Shown here: positions 28,785-42,368 of the stretch, piece after piece
Layout: each line of letters begins with the position of its first letter
How positions within the stretch are numbered: the stretch's first letter is position 1
Assembly (NCBI RefSeq): GCF_021917145.1
Contig: NC_061063.1
Location: 8,325,097 to 8,389,096 of the forward strand
Length of the DNA stretch: 64,000 nt
Source of the DNA: Hypomesus transpacificus
Taxonomy: Eukaryota > Chordata > Actinopteri > Osmeriformes > Osmeridae
Reading direction: 5' to 3'
The notes under the pieces: generated by a model
Databases searched by the model: none
The model's input: only the letters and a program-made list of their open reading frames with translations
Told to the model about the DNA's origin: nothing
Translations under genes and position numbers: made by a program

Positions 28785-28790
28785 TATAAA
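28785..28790 (+). promoter_or_regulatory. fabp3: TATA box of fabp3
   Basis: TATAAA within CCGGTATAAAACTAG, 160 bases upstream of the fabp3 ATG. A start site near 28815 would give a leader of about 130 bases. Confidence 0.65.
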
Positions 28791-28944
28791 ACTAGCCAGT
28801 AGGATTGAAGCAGTAGTGCTGCTGACTCTCTCCCTCTCTCGCTGTCTCGCTCTCTCTCAGTCTTATTTGAGAGTCATTCCGTCACTCTTGTGCTTATTTC
28901 TCTCTTTCTCTTTTGCGTCCTCATTCCAGCACACTACGGCAGAA

Positions 28945-31347
28945 ATGGCTGAGGCGTTTGTTGGCACATGGAACCTCAAGGAGACCAAGAATTTTGATGA
29001 ATACATGAAGGCACTGGGTAGGCATGTGTGTGCTGTTGCTTTTGTGTGTGTGATTGTGTGTGTCGAGGAAGGGGTGGAGAGTGTGTTTTAACTGTAAAGG
29101 ATGGGGTGTGTCTACTGATGCATGTGTGCACATGTGCCAGAGAGCGTGAGTAGCTGTGGGGAGTTAAAAGGTGTATGAATTGTATTTTGCTTTTTGTGCA
29201 GTTGTAATGCAGGCCACGGTAAAGGGGTGTGCAAATGATAAGCAGAAATAAGCAAATGAATGAATTAAGAAACAGGGAAATAAGCGTGGACTGCCCGCAG
29301 TGTGTCTCAGGAGGGTGTGGGGGAGGGAGAAACCATGTGCATACCCTGATTTAATGGTGGGGTCCATTTCTGAACACACACTTAGGCTTGTGGAGAAGAC
29401 AGCTGGAAGCTAGCTATTTACAACCACTCACCAGCATGCCAACAACGAGAGGTTTAAATATTAACACTATTTGGGAGAGTAATGTTCTTTTAACTTGTGT
29501 CAATAGTTCTCTTAAATTTTAAAGTGGGTGGGGGCAGGGGGGGGGGGTAGTCTGGGCGGGGGGGGGGGGGGGGTAGTCTGGGTGGGGGCTGCCTCCTTGC
29601 TGACCTCAGTGGGGATATTAGCATCGACCTGTCTGTTCTTATCACCATAGAAATGACCCCTGACCCTTGTTCCTACTCTTCTCATCACTCAGCCAATGAA
29701 TGCACAGACACACACACACACACAGTGGCTATTACCATATCGATTGAGTGAGCGTGGCACTTTCAGCCTCAGGAGATTAACTCGACTGCGACAGAAAAGA
29801 GCAAAACAGTTACCAGTCGAAAAGGGAGTTGGCTGCTTCTGTCCAACTACAACCAATCACTGTCCCTTTATTTCTTTCATTCGTACTGACTCACCCTCTC
29901 ACGTAATCACACAGTCAAAGATGCTGTAAGCTGAACTCAAACATACAAGCAAACATGGAGCCAGGTCAATATGACTATCTAATGTTTGTGGAACAGGCTA
30001 GGACGTGCAGATGAATTGAAGATAAGACAGATAACGCTGAAGGGATGAAAAGCAAAGTTGATTACTTCAACAGAACAAATCAATAAGCGGTGATGAGTTG
30101 ACATTTCACAGAGAAGTGTATGGGTTCAGACCCACGCCCCTCAGTGTCCCCCATGCAAGCTGACTGCACGTACAGCCACGTCCTGTGTCAAGACAGCATT
30201 TCCACCCCTAGACACAGAGCGACCAATGATGTCAACCATGCTTTTCTCCTGCAGGAGTGGGGTTCGCCACTCGCCAGGTTGGCGGCATGACCAAGCCCAT
30301 AACGATCATCGCAGTCGAGGGAGATGTCGTCACCCTGAAAACCCAGAGCACCTTTAAGAACACCGAGATCAGCTTCAAGATGGGAGAGGAGTTTGACGAG
30401 ACGACCGCAGACGACAGGAAGGTTAAGGTGCGGTTAAGGGGTCAGGGGTCAGAGGTTTGGGACGTCAGGGGTTGGATATGGGTTGCTACTGGTGACTCTG
30501 CATCTATCACCGGTTGAGTAGTTAAACGATGGTATGGAAATAATATTGTCTGAGGTTTTGTTGCTTTCAGAATAATTAGTTGTAGGTGGAAAATGTGTAG
30601 AGGCGTCCTTTTGTTGTCATGATTAGCTGAGACAAACTCTAAGTGCACATACAAAAATCGAAAGCCCTAAATTCACGCAATCTAAATTTGGAGGGGTTAG
30701 AAGGGGTGAACATTCGACAGGGTGAAGAGAGGTGAGAGGTTAAAGTTCACGATTGATTTATTGTCGACAGCTTGATGAGAAGGCAGCATTGTGCTACTGG
30801 GATTGAAAAGAGTAATGGGGAGAGGGAGTTGGAGAAACAACAGTTTAAACAATGACTTACTGTTGGTACGGAAGGCAGGATTCTACTAAACCTGTTTGAC
30901 AAATGTATATATATAATGTGTATTTATTTCCCACAAACCCCACTTATTCTCTTTATCCATATGATGATTGTGTAAAACCCTTTTCTCTCTGCAGTCTCTC
31001 ATAACTCTAGATGGTGGTAAGATGGTGCATGTGCAGAAATGGGACGGCAAAGAGACAACTCTGGTACGAGAAGTCAGTGGAAACGCCCTCACGCTGGTCA
31101 GTACGGCGAGTGTGGGAAAGTGAGACTGCATGTGTGTGTCAAAGGAGAAAAGATAACAGTATATATATTGACTTTTGATGTTTTGCACAGCATGACAATG
31201 AGTCATTGTATATTGTATATTCAGTTTGTGCATGTAGCGTGTGGGTGTGTCAGTGTTAGCATTGCTAATTAGCCCTTTTCTTTTTTCTCTGCACAGACTC
31301 TGACGCTGGGGGACGTTGTTTGCACACGTTCCTATGAGAAGGCGTAA
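28945..31347 (+). CDS. fabp3: fabp3, heart-type fatty-acid-binding protein
   Basis: This small cytosolic beta-barrel protein carries long-chain fatty acids in muscle and brain. Four exons, 28945-29017, 30255-30427, 30995-31096 and 31297-31347, of 73, 173, 102 and 51 bases show the canonical four-exon FABP structure and give 132 residues (human 133). The N-terminus [11 protein letters not shown] carries the FABP signature. [14 protein letters not shown] and [19 protein letters not shown] match FABP3 specifically. The C-terminal CTRSYEKA retains the Arg-x-Tyr pair that binds the fatty-acid carboxylate. A TATA box lies upstream and AATAAA at 31514-31519 downstream. It is the first gene of a block with human 1p35 gene order. 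Confidence 0.97.
29018..30254 (+). other. fabp3 intron 1
   Basis: A 1.2-kb intron with two poly-G stretches (about 29538-29573) and a short CA tract near 29707. No other feature was seen. Confidence 0.6.
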
Positions 31348-31513
31348 ACGTCCAAACCTCCATCCTAAACAAGCCAAAACCAAACCCTGCAGCCCCCTGT
31401 GGCCAATCCCCACACCACTGAACCCTCATAACCTTTAACCCCTGTCGTGATATCTGGCCTCCATGTTGTCCTGTTCATCCATGTGTTGTGCCTCTCCTCA
31501 AAATGAAACACTG

Positions 31514-31519
31514 AATAAA
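31514..31519 (+). promoter_or_regulatory. fabp3: Polyadenylation signal of fabp3
   Basis: AATAAA 167 bases after the stop codon, followed by a T-rich stretch. Confidence 0.75.
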
Positions 31520-33027
31520 AATCCTTTTTTTTTCTCACATGCGCTCTCGTGAAACAGTTTTGTCAATTATTGGAAGAATTGGATTCTGCTCCAAAATCTG
31601 TTCTAAAATAATTGGTGACAGACTAAGGCTTCTCGCCAGTATTGGCGTGTAAATCCAAATGTCTGGGTAGTTGGCAGACATCTTGCATTGTGACATCAAA
31701 CACTGTGCTTCTAAAAAGCGCATGTCACTTCTTTCAGAGATCAAAGGAACTTCTACTCACGTTTTTTCTGTGTCTGCTCGGTTTTCTGCATACTTTACAA
31801 AACTCTTTAGTTGTAAGTGTGTGTGCAGGTGTGTGTTTTACAGAACCAGTATGTTAAGTTTAAGCTTAAATGTCGAGCCAAAACTGCACTCACTGTTTCT
31901 GTTTCAACTGGATAGCGTCAGAGTGACTAATTATAGCTTTATTGGCAGCTCCAGCCTTGTGTGTGTGGTGTGTCTGGTGTGCCTGTTTCAACTAGGTGAG
32001 GGGAAACATATTGTCGGAGCATGTACTTCAGTCAGTGCAGTGTGTGGATGAGTGAGTTCTAAATCCAGAGCATTCCATCCCCATGTAGATTGGTGTCATG
32101 TGCTCCGGATGACCTGCCAAACTGGCCACTGGGTGAAAGGCTCTCCAGGGGTCACTCCAACGGTACCTTCAATGACCTTAACATAAATCTACTCTTATCA
32201 CCAACACACTCACCGAAACACACACCCAACACAACCACTTCACAGTGTGGTAGCTGTGGAATTAGCTCCTTAATCCTGATTCAATAGGAAAACACACAGC
32301 TAAAGGCTACAGGACTGTAACAACACCAAGTAACCTGAGAATACCTGTGTTGTAGTTCACGATGATTAAAACATGACATGAAGCCCATTTGCTCGAATTA
32401 TGCATAGCCATCAGGCAGCGTTGTATCGTTTATGCATTCAAGGGAAGAAAAACAAAGCGTTTTGACATGTTTGTCAGAATAACAGGTGACACAGGAAGAT
32501 AAAGCAATACAGAGACACTGAAAACATTCCTACCACACACACAATAAAAAGCTGGTTAACTCAGAAACTGAGTCTAGGACCTGTTACTTACTTCCTGTGT
32601 GTTTGCTTTTTGCTGTTATGAAACAATGGATTAGACCAGACTTGTTTCACTATCATTTAAGCAATTGGATAGGTGTAAACAATATCTAGGACCTCACATT
32701 AAGCTTGAGGATCTGCCATTTGCCATATTGCTTACACCTATCAGGTTACTTAACATCAGGCAGCGCATGGAGGGAGTCTGGGTGAGGGTTACCTTAGGAG
32801 AGACAGTGACAATGCTCTGGCTCATGCTTCTGCTACTTCTTAAGAAGTCCTAGATCATCTTAAAAAAAAAAAAAAAAAAACACACACAAATACAATGGGG
32901 ACACCGCAATAAAACACGTCTGTCATCTACATTTAAAGCCAGTTCTCTTTCTATGTGTCTGTGTGTTGTCTGCGTGCGAGTGAACCGTGTGTGATCGCAC
33001 AGTGTGCGCATGTGATCCTCTTTCGTC
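31520..33027. other. Convergent intergenic region fabp3-zcchc17
   Basis: This lies between two 3' ends pointing at each other. It contains the hairpin at 32668-32742 and an A18 run at 32863-32880. No protein gene was recognised. Confidence 0.5.
32668..32742. repeat. Isolated 18-bp inverted repeat forming a 75-nt hairpin
   Basis: The left arm GATAGGTGTAAACAATAT (32668-32685) pairs with the right arm ATATTGCTTACACCTATC (32725-32742) at 17 of 18 positions. Inside the loop CCTCA and TGAGG can pair again. The function is unknown; it could be a small RNA precursor on either strand or the remnant of a miniature transposon. Confidence 0.8.
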
Positions 33028-35153
33028 TCAGCTGTGCTTGTGCGATTTGTGTTTCTTGTGCTTCTTCTTCTTTCTCTCCTCTTTGTCTTGGTCATGGCGC
33101 CCTCTCTTGGTCTGGCTCGGCCTCTGCGCTCCGTCGCTGCTGCTGCTGTCGCTCTCTGACTCTTTCCTCTCCCTCTTCCTCTTCTTCTTCACTTTCTTCT
33201 CCTGGAGGACGGGCAGAGGACAAACGCATGTCAGACTCGATCCTAAAAAACTGTGTGACTGAGTTACGGAGTCGCGCCCTCTTTTGCGTTTAGTTGGTTT
33301 CTGTGGCGACAGTGTCAGTGCGTCTGCATCATTGTCTGTAAAGGCTGCCACCACACACACACGACAAATTCCTCACAACCGAGCGAGAGTAAGGGCAGAG
33401 GACAGGAAGAGCGTGGGCACAAGGTGTCACTGGTACTTTACCTTCTTTTTCTTTTTTTTCTTCTGAGAGTCTTGCTGTGGTACGAGTTTTGGGGGTGGCT
33501 GCTGCTGCCGTTGTTCTACCTCGTCGCCCTCTTCAGGCAACAACGAGTACTGCAACCCAGGAGTTGAGAAACAGTCTTTGGCAAAGTGGCCTGTAAAAAG
33601 AGAGGTATGGGAAGAGGACGTATTTAGACAACATGGTTATTTTCAGCCATAGCTGGATAGCCAGACTTGGTATGCATGAGAGAAATCATCTGGGCTTTGG
33701 TTGAAGTCACAAGTCAACCATGTGTAACTATCAGAACCAACCATGTCTGGACTGAACAGGTCTCTGTGGACGTACAGAGCACCTATTACGATAACGGTGC
33801 GCTTGTACCTTTGCAGCCGCAGTTCTTGCAGGTGGTGTTAAAAACTGCCTCCAGTGTTATTCTCTGTCCAGTGTGATCTCTGAACATTCTACGTCTCCGC
33901 TCATCCTGCCTGGGATTGGAACAGACATGAGACCAACACGCACACACACACACACAGTAACATCCCTAATAGACATACTCAGCGTTGACATTATTAGGGT
34001 CCTGGTCCCGTCCTGTTCCCTGATTCACAGCTTTCATTGAGAAGGAGAGTTTTACCTTGTCATCTCTGACCTGAGGAGAGTCAAAAAGAAGAATAGTTGT
34101 GTTGTGAATGCCTCCTCATTGATGATGACATTATTACTGAATCAAGAATGTATATATGTGAGAGTATTACCTCTTTCCCGATGACTTTGATCCACACCTG
34201 TTCTCCCACATCTACAATCTCTGAGGCATTTTCTACTCGACATGCAGACATTTCACTGACATGCACCAAACCTAAGGGAGAAAGACTTAGAATTCTTATA
34301 GGTTTACTGTATGCACTTAGCCTGGCTGCCAGCCCAACTTCTCCCCGCCCCCCAAAAAATTTGGTCGGGAAGTTGGGTCTGGAGGGTCTCTTATTGGGGA
34401 CCAACTACAGAAAACCAGAATCTGGGCGAACCAATGAAATTGCCAGGGCGGGCTTTATAAGATGATGGACAGATGATCAACAGTAACGTAATCACCCACG
34501 ACACAAAAGAGCACTTAAGTTGAATTTGTTTTGAACAAACATGGCTACCGCTGGAGATCTGGGATGTTATGATTCTGCCATCGAGTCTGTTTTAGAAGAC
34601 ATACACAGCGCATTAATTTTGAAAGAGGAACAGAGAGACGCAATCAAGGCATTTGTCGATGGAAAATATGTTTTTGCCGTCCTTCCTACGGGAATCGGTA
34701 AAAGTTTAATTTCTGTTTAAACTCTGTTGCTCCGATTGGTTGTAGATCTATCCAATTGAGCGAAGAGGCATTTGTTTTCCAGGCTCGTTTGAAACACGCC
34801 TTGTAGTCAAAGCCCAACGGAGAGTTCTCAGACTCATATTCTGACTAGAATTATGAGTATGACAACGTCAGGCTAGTATGCACTGGCCCACCAAAGTAAA
34901 TTCCTTATCGTGTAAACTACTATTAAACTGTTTACTGATTCTGATTTCTGAGAGTGAGAGAATTTTTGGGGGGATTGAACTGCTTCCAGTGTATTCAGTC
35001 TGGTACTGGCTCCTTACCCTGCTTCTGGTATCCTGGGAGCTTGACGAAGGCTCCATAGGTTTGTACAGAAACCACCTCGCCTTTGAAGATACCATACATG
35101 GTTGGTAGGCCGTCCAGACCACCAGGTTCTTCGGGTTCTTCAAATTCTGCCAT
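33028..35153 (-). CDS. zcchc17: zcchc17 (pNO40), S1-domain and zinc-knuckle protein
   Basis: ZCCHC17 is a nucleolar protein linked to ribosome biogenesis and splicing. Six exons on the minus strand: 35018-35153, 34171-34271, 33979-34070, 33809-33909, 33442-33590 and 33028-33201. Phases agree and give 250 residues (human 241). The N-terminus MAEFEEPEEPGGLDGLPTMY precedes an S1 RNA-binding domain (IFKGEVVSVQTYGAFVKLPG, LVHVSEMSACRV, DDKVKLSFSMKAVNQGTG). A CCHC zinc knuckle follows with all four ligands (CKNCGCKGHFAKDC), then a Lys/Arg/Ser-rich tail (KESESDSSSSDG, KKKKHKKHKSHKHS) typical of nuclear localisation. It is divergent from snrnp40, as in human. Intron 1 contains a mobile element with its own small reading frame on the opposite strand. 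Confidence 0.95.
34318..34875 (+). mobile_element. 558-bp non-autonomous DNA transposon with 9-bp target duplication
   Basis: GTATGCACT occurs directly on both sides (34309-34317 and 34876-34884), a perfect 9-bp target duplication. The element begins TAGCCTGGC and ends with the complement of TAGCCTGAC, so it has short inverted termini. A 9-bp duplication is typical of Mutator-like elements; the superfamily is therefore inferred, not shown. It sits in intron 1 of zcchc17, 47 bases from the exon 2 acceptor, and carries a helicase-like reading frame. Confidence 0.8.
34541..34720 (+). pseudogene. RecQ-like helicase N-terminal fragment carried by the element
   Basis: A 59-codon frame begins at an ATG with a good initiation context (AACATGGCT). 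It shows an LKEEQRDAIKAFVDGK segment, the Q-motif region upstream of motif I in RecQ/DEAD-type helicases, and then FAVLPTGIGKS, a Walker A (motif I) box. It stops two codons after LIS. The helicase core beyond motif I is absent, so it cannot be an active helicase. Multicopy RecQ-like frames of this kind are common in fish genomes; that attribution is from memory. It is either a captured host-gene fragment or a deletion remnant of a larger helicase-encoding transposon. Confidence 0.7.
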
Positions 35154-35794
35154 GCTAGTCTTAGCCCTTGTGGGGTGATTGTATCACTCTTCAGAGACAA
35201 GACGTGAGATAAGCGAGACGTCAACTGAAAATAGTTTTAACTTTCAGGATTTGGGGAGAATGAAAGACGAGCAACAACTTAAAAGTTAAGTAAGCATGAG
35301 CTAAAGTAAAGCAATATTTAGATAGCTAATGATTTACCTTTACTATATTGGCTAAATGTCTAGCTTTTTGATGGCTGAACGAACGTTGCCGCTTCAGCTA
35401 GATGTAGTAAATAACTATCCCAATTAAGATGTACACGTTGGCTATATCGCCATTTTTTGGATTTGCACAGATTTCAACAGTCTTTTACAGAAACGCATTG
35501 GGAGTACAATGAAACTCACATGTTTACAAATAAGAAACGTTTGTCGCAAACGTTTGCTGTTGTAGGGCAGTTGTTAGATTTCTTCCGGTGCGTTCTCCAC
35601 AGTAGCCAATCACAGTGATCGGCCAGAAGAAACTCCAATCAAATACCTAACTCCGGACGGAAGTACTTCAACCCTATTCTTCGTATATTTTCGTTGAGAG
35701 CAGAGATCTGACGAGAAGCTCATTCATTTTAGCACGTATTACTCAGACTTAAAAAAAAATTAAGCTTGAACCCTTAGCCTTTGATTATTCAACT
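35154..35794. promoter_or_regulatory. Shared divergent promoter region of zcchc17 and snrnp40
   Basis: The two start codons are 641 bases apart on opposite strands, so both promoters must lie here. No TATA box was found at a convincing position. The arrangement is the same as in the human genome. Confidence 0.65.
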
Positions 35795-38289
35795 ATGATT
35801 GAACCTAAGAAGAGACCAGGCGATATGGCTTTGGTCCCCACCGAAGTGAAGCGGCCCCGGACTGAGCTGGTTGGTGCGGCGCAATCCCATCAACTCGTGG
35901 CGATGGTAAGATATTCGCCAGAAAGTTCATTTGTGCTACCAGCAGGCTAATGTGTTTACAGTGCTTGCTTCCAGTATGTCCTTTGTATGGATTTAGCAGG
36001 TACCGTCTGTGCTTAATGAACAAAGTCTAGATTATCGACTGTACAAACATTAGTTACTCAAAGCAGTTCCGCTTGAAGCGGCCTAGCTATGGCTGGTTGG
36101 CTAATTCAAACACAGCCGTCTCAATCTTGTGTGTGTGAATGTTCCATAGGGTCCGCCAAGAAGTTCCAGTTTGCAGGCTCCGATTATGCTAATGTGTGGT
36201 CATGAAGGAGAGGTCTACTGCTGCAAGTTTCACCCCAATGGCGCTACTCTCGCATCTTCAGGATATGACAGGCTCATCTGTGAGTAGACACGTATTGGCA
36301 CATCTCTAGTCATCTACTTGGGAAAAGCTGTACCCAAGGGTTTAATTCAGTGATAACCCTATAGCAACCTCTTAAACGCTATCCTCTGCCTCTCTTGCAG
36401 TGATGTGGAACGTGTATGGAGACTGTGATAACTTCGCCACTCTGAAAGGACACACTGGAGCAGTGATGGAGTTGCATTATAACACAGATGGAAGGTACGT
36501 TGCAGACATTGTTGTTGTCTAACTCTTTCACCGTTTCTATCAGAAGGCGCATGAGGGATTCTTTCTGAATGTGTGTGATCTAAACTTGTGTGTGTGTGTG
36601 TTAGTCAGATGGCTGAGTGGTTAGGCAATCGGGCTATTATTCAGAAGGTTGCCGGTTCGATTCCGGGCCATGTCAAATGATGTTGTGTCCTTGGGCAAGG
36701 CACTTCACCCTACTTGCCTCGGGGAATGTCCCTGTACTTACACTGTAAGTCGCTCTGGATAAGAGCGTCTGCTAAATGTGTGTGTGTGTTAGTATGCTGT
36801 TTTCCGCTAGCACAGACAAGACGGTAGGTGTGTGGGACAGTGAGACAGGTGAGAGGATCAAGCGTCTGAAAGGCCACACCTCCTTCGTTAATTCCTGCTA
36901 CCCCGCCCGCCGTGGCCCTCAGCTCGTATGCACCGGCAGCGACGACGGCACCGTCAAGGTAACCATGGCGTCTGCCAACCTATCTTAGGTCCTAGAGGGC
37001 ATTCACTATCAGATTGTTTTCATTTGTTTTGATTATTTGTATGCGATTGTTGTTGCGTTTAGCTGTGGGATATTCGTAAGAAGGGAGCTGTCCACACGTT
37101 CCAGAACACCTATCAGGTACTGGCAGTCACCTTCAATGACACCAGCGATCAGATCCTATCTGGAGGAATCGACAATGACATCAAGGTACCCCAGCCACCC
37201 TAATAAGAGTGCTAATGTCTCCCAGCCAATGAATGAGGTCACTGTTGGCATCTGTACTAATTATTCTACCTCTGCTGGGGACCCAATGTACGTGTGGAGG
37301 TCTGGGACCTGCGTCAGAACAAACTGATCTACAGCATGCATGGCCATGGGGACTCCCTGACAGGGCTCAGTCTGAGCTCAGAGGGATCCTACCTACTCTC
37401 CAACTCTATGGACAACACAGGTGTGTGTGTGTTAGTGTGTAGACTTCCCTACACTGCATTGGTCGTGTTGATTATATATATCTCCATGGGAATGTATCTT
37501 GAGCCTGTGTTTGTCTCTCCTCCTAGTGCGTATTTGGGATGTTCGTCCCTTTGCTCCTAAGGAGAGGTGTGTGAAGATCTTCCAGGGGAATATTCACAAC
37601 TTTGAGAAGGTGATAAGCCCTGGCGACCGCCTCCCGCCCCCCCCTCACCGTGGCTAGTATTGCCGTCATAATATTATTATAACAACATGGTCGTAATGGT
37701 CTTCATGGCTTAATTTCTTTTTTATTAGAACCTGCTGAGGTGCTCCTGGTCTAATGACGGCAGTAAGATTGCTGCAGGCTCGGCTGACAGGTGAGAACAC
37801 ACACACACACACTTCCGTTCATATTAGGTCACCCTTTCATCTTAAACTGAGCAGGCCTGTTTTAAACAAGTTAGCTGTGAAGGTTAAGCATTGTTTTTTT
37901 GTATCTGCAGATTTGTGTACGTGTGGGACACCACCTCCCGGAGGATCCTGTATAAGCTGCCTGGTCACGCTGGGTCTGTCAATGAGGTCGCTTTTCACCC
38001 TGAGGAGCCTATAGGTAAGATGAAGGGAACACTCACATAGTCTTATTCTTCTGCTTTATTGATTCACCTCCCTTTTTACCCTCCCTCTCTTAATCACCCG
38101 TCTTTTAGAATCAGAATTCGGTTTATTCGCCATGTATGTTATACAGACACAGAATTTACTGTGGCAGGGAGGTGCAAACACTAAACATATAAACATCCAC
38201 TTCTTCTTTTCTTCCTGACGTATGTTCTGTCTCCCACAGTCCTCTCTGGATCCAGTGACAAACGGCTCTACATGGGGGAGATTCAGTAG
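35795..38289 (+). CDS. snrnp40: snrnp40, U5 snRNP 40-kDa WD40 protein
   Basis: A seven-bladed WD40 component of the U5 snRNP, acting in nuclear pre-mRNA splicing. Ten exons: 35795-35905, 36150-36279, 36401-36494, 36793-36958, 37063-37185, 37300-37420, 37527-37609, 37729-37790, 37911-38014 and 38240-38289. Phases agree and give 347 residues (human 357). The start MIEPKKRPGDMAL matches the family. WD repeats are seen as GHEGEVYCCKFHPNGATLAS, GHTGAVMELHY, GHTSFVNSCYP, FNDTSDQILSGGIDNDIK, GHGDSLTGLSL, WSNDGSKIAAGSADRFVYVW and GHAGSVNEVAFHPEEP. It ends SDKRLYMGEIQ. The acceptor of exon 4 is one half of a SINE target duplication. AATAAA follows at 38491. Confidence 0.97.
36605..36776 (+). mobile_element. 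tRNA-derived SINE, copy 2, in snrnp40 intron 3
   Basis: Same family as the copy at 20909: head TCAGATGGCTGAGTGGTTAG, B-box GGTTCGATTCC, tail GGATAAGAGCGTCTGCTAAA. It is bounded on both sides by TGTGTGTGTGTGTTAG (left copy ends 36604, right copy ends 36792), a target duplication that contains the exon 4 splice acceptor. Confidence 0.9.
38109..38205. repeat. Dispersed fish repeat fragment in snrnp40 intron 9
   Basis: AATCAGAATTCGGTTTATT...CAGAATTTACTGTGGCA resembles a widespread teleost interspersed repeat end. The identification is from memory, so the family is not named. Confidence 0.4.
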
Positions 38290-38490
38290 GAGGGATGTGT
38301 GTGTGAATGTGCAAGTGTGCGTGTGTGTCTGTGTGTCCATCTGTGGGAGAATTGTACTGTTTACCCGTTTTATGTGCGTCTGGGTAAACAATCTGTTCTT
38401 TTATATGCTTTAGTTGATTCTGAGAAACCTCAGGAACGCTTATGTGAGTTTATGATGTCACAACAACAAATACCTTTTTTTATTTCTCCT

Positions 38491-38496
38491 AATAAA
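38491..38496 (+). promoter_or_regulatory. snrnp40: Polyadenylation signal of snrnp40
   Basis: AATAAA in CCTAATAAAATGC, about 200 bases after the stop codon. Confidence 0.75.
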
Positions 38497-39640
38497 ATGC
38501 AAAAAAACAATATATGGTTGAATCATTTTTATCTGACTTGTCTGAAAGATTGATTGCACTGCTAAACCATGGTGGTAGAGTCGAGCTGCTTCATTTATAA
38601 GGTTATTCATAACCTGTTTATTTTCGTTTTATTGGCCTGATTGGGTTCAGCAATTTCCTTCTATATTCAAGCCGTCCAAGACTTAATGACAAGGCAAACT
38701 TAATGACAACAAAGCCTGCTATTACGGGCGTTAGTTTCTATTTCTGTATGCTTACATTTTTATTTGCTGTATTTTAGAATTTTTCATTTAATGTTTCAAT
38801 TTTTTCGCCTCCAGTTCTGTATTCTTTTGTGTCTCTCAATCCTCGCGGTTCTCCTCGGTCGCGCGCACGCACACGGGCTGCAGAAAACATTTCCTCTCAA
38901 ATGAGGGGGTCGCGGTGACTTGAACCCCCACCCCCTCTCCCCCAATCCTCTTGCGCCCGCCCCGGCGGTGATTGTTGACAAAGACGCAACAAGACCGAGT
39001 CGAGGACTTATGTATTATTGGCCGTAATAACCCGTACAAGATCTGTGCATGTGCAGACGCTACTCCTTCGACTTCACAAGGGTTTGGGACAGGGAGCAAG
39101 GGATCGTGAGCGCCTTCAAAACCGTGAGTCACAATGAGACGCTTTGTGTCGGTGGTAGATTTCATTTAGCTTGTCTACTTCCATCGGATCATTCCCCTCC
39201 TCCCCACTTCCCCCCCGTGTGATCCGTTATCATATGATGCTCATTTCTGTCGCTACCCGCAAGCAGATAATGACAGCTTTCTGTCTCTCTTTGTGCCTTT
39301 GTGTGTGCCTCCCCGCGCGCCGCCGGAAGGTGTGGCCGAGGCGATTCGGTAATCGGTAGCGGTGGAACCGCAGACCCCAGAGAACGAAGAGGACGTCCCC
39401 CTCCCTGAAACCACGACCACCATCACCGTATTCACCGACAGAATGAGCTCGGGTCTTGCCATGCGTCCGTCTGACTGAAGAGCGTCCAAAGTATTCTGTT
39501 CCGAGAGGGAGACCAGGGAACAGGAGGGGTCTAGACGGGGATGGTGTGAGCATAAACCGTTAGTCAGTCTGGATCTATCCGGGGACCCGTCGTTCCCACG
39601 GAGCCTGCGCGGCCCCAAACCGCGTCCCGAGCCCTCCAAA
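38497..39640 (+). other. Intergenic sequence and nkain1 5' region
   Basis: AT-rich sequence to about 38800, then GC-richer DNA leading into the nkain1 start. The last few hundred bases are presumably promoter and 5' UTR, but no start site could be placed. Confidence 0.5.
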
Positions 39641-42136
<2,496 letters not shown>

Positions 42137-42328
42137 GTGTATGTGGCACCCCCATGAGGCCAGACGCTGAAGGTACCACAGCGGATGGAGTCAGTTGCCA
42201 TGGAAACACTCACTGTCTGTGTCACGATTCAACGGAGCAATGGACTCACCTTCCAGAAAGAAAGCTGTGTGTGTGTATCAGAGAGAGTTTGTGAGATTGA
42301 TGTCCCTATATAGAATGTAGAGAGCTCA

Positions 42329-42368
<40 letters not shown>

